Shown piece by piece: positions 31,870 through 32,099 of a stretch of 32,099 nt of DNA. The position numbers were made by a program, and so were the translations under genes. Each line of letters opens with the position of its first letter. Positions within the stretch are counted from its first letter, which is position 1. Under the pieces are notes generated by a model that was not told the DNA's origin, did no database searches, and was given only the letters and a program-made list of their open reading frames with translations. This DNA is from a bacterium (GTDB lineage: Bacteria; SZUA-79; Acidulodesulfobacterales; Acidulodesulfobacteraceae): assembly GCA_021822625.1 (NCBI GenBank), contig JAKAQK010000008.1, positions 1 to 32,099 of the forward strand. The letters run 5' to 3'.

Positions 31870-32099
31870 ATGGCTTTAGTCAGAAAAATCCCCGTTCAAA
31901 CAAGATCCGTCGCCGGATACTTTTACAGCGTCAAGAATAAAAGAAATATCGATTTCGAATCACAGCTCGAAAAGAAATTTTATCTTATGTTCGAATTCGA
32001 CGACGAAATAGAAAGCTATCAGGAACAGCCCGTTAAAGTCGAAACTTTGCTTAACGGCAGAAAAATAACGTATATTCCAGACTGCTTGATTTACTTTAA
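31870..32099 (+). CDS. TnsA-like endonuclease N-terminal domain protein, 5' part only (runs off window)
   Basis: Translated by hand, open for 76 codons to the edge: MALVRKIPVQTRSVAGYFYSVKNKRNIDFESQLEKKFYLMFEFDDEIESYQEQPVKVETLLNGRKITYIPDCLIYF. Matches the TnsA_N pattern (ES.LE...l..FEFDd.v..y.eQPv.....gr...YiPDcl). Confidence 0.8.
   Translation, partial: MALVRKIPVQTRSVAGYFYSVKNKRNIDFESQLEKKFYLMFEFDDEIESYQEQPVKVETLLNGRKITYIPDCLIYF

Overview
AT-rich bacterial chromosomal segment made mostly of housekeeping genes. Left to right it carries trpS, a DsrE-like gene, a two-gene unit (unknown Cys-containing protein plus compact BadF/HgdC-type activase), trxB, an APC permease, an MFS transporter, uppS, an alpha/beta hydrolase, aspS, a DHA2-type MFS transporter, a two-gene indolepyruvate:ferredoxin oxidoreductase-like pair, a Fur-family regulator, a tight moaB-moaD-moaE-long-activase cluster, groES-groEL with a CIRCE operator, an ABC-2 exporter pair, dcd, a LOG-family gene, a 2[4Fe-4S] ferredoxin, eno and a phosphohexomutase. 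The right edge holds the truncated 5' end of a TnsA-like endonuclease gene that the ORF track omits. The best leads are: (1) the IOR-like pair, whose subunits look homologous to IorA/IorB but seem to have lost the canonical TPP and substrate motifs while keeping the Fe-S motifs; (2) the mini-activase with its unidentified 6-Cys partner; (3) the TnsA-like gene behind a near-consensus promoter; (4) a long two-domain activase translationally abutting moaE; (5) a MoaD whose diglycine tail is followed by two extra residues. No tRNA, rRNA, CRISPR array or complete mobile element was recognised. All family calls come from reading motifs by eye; no database search was run.
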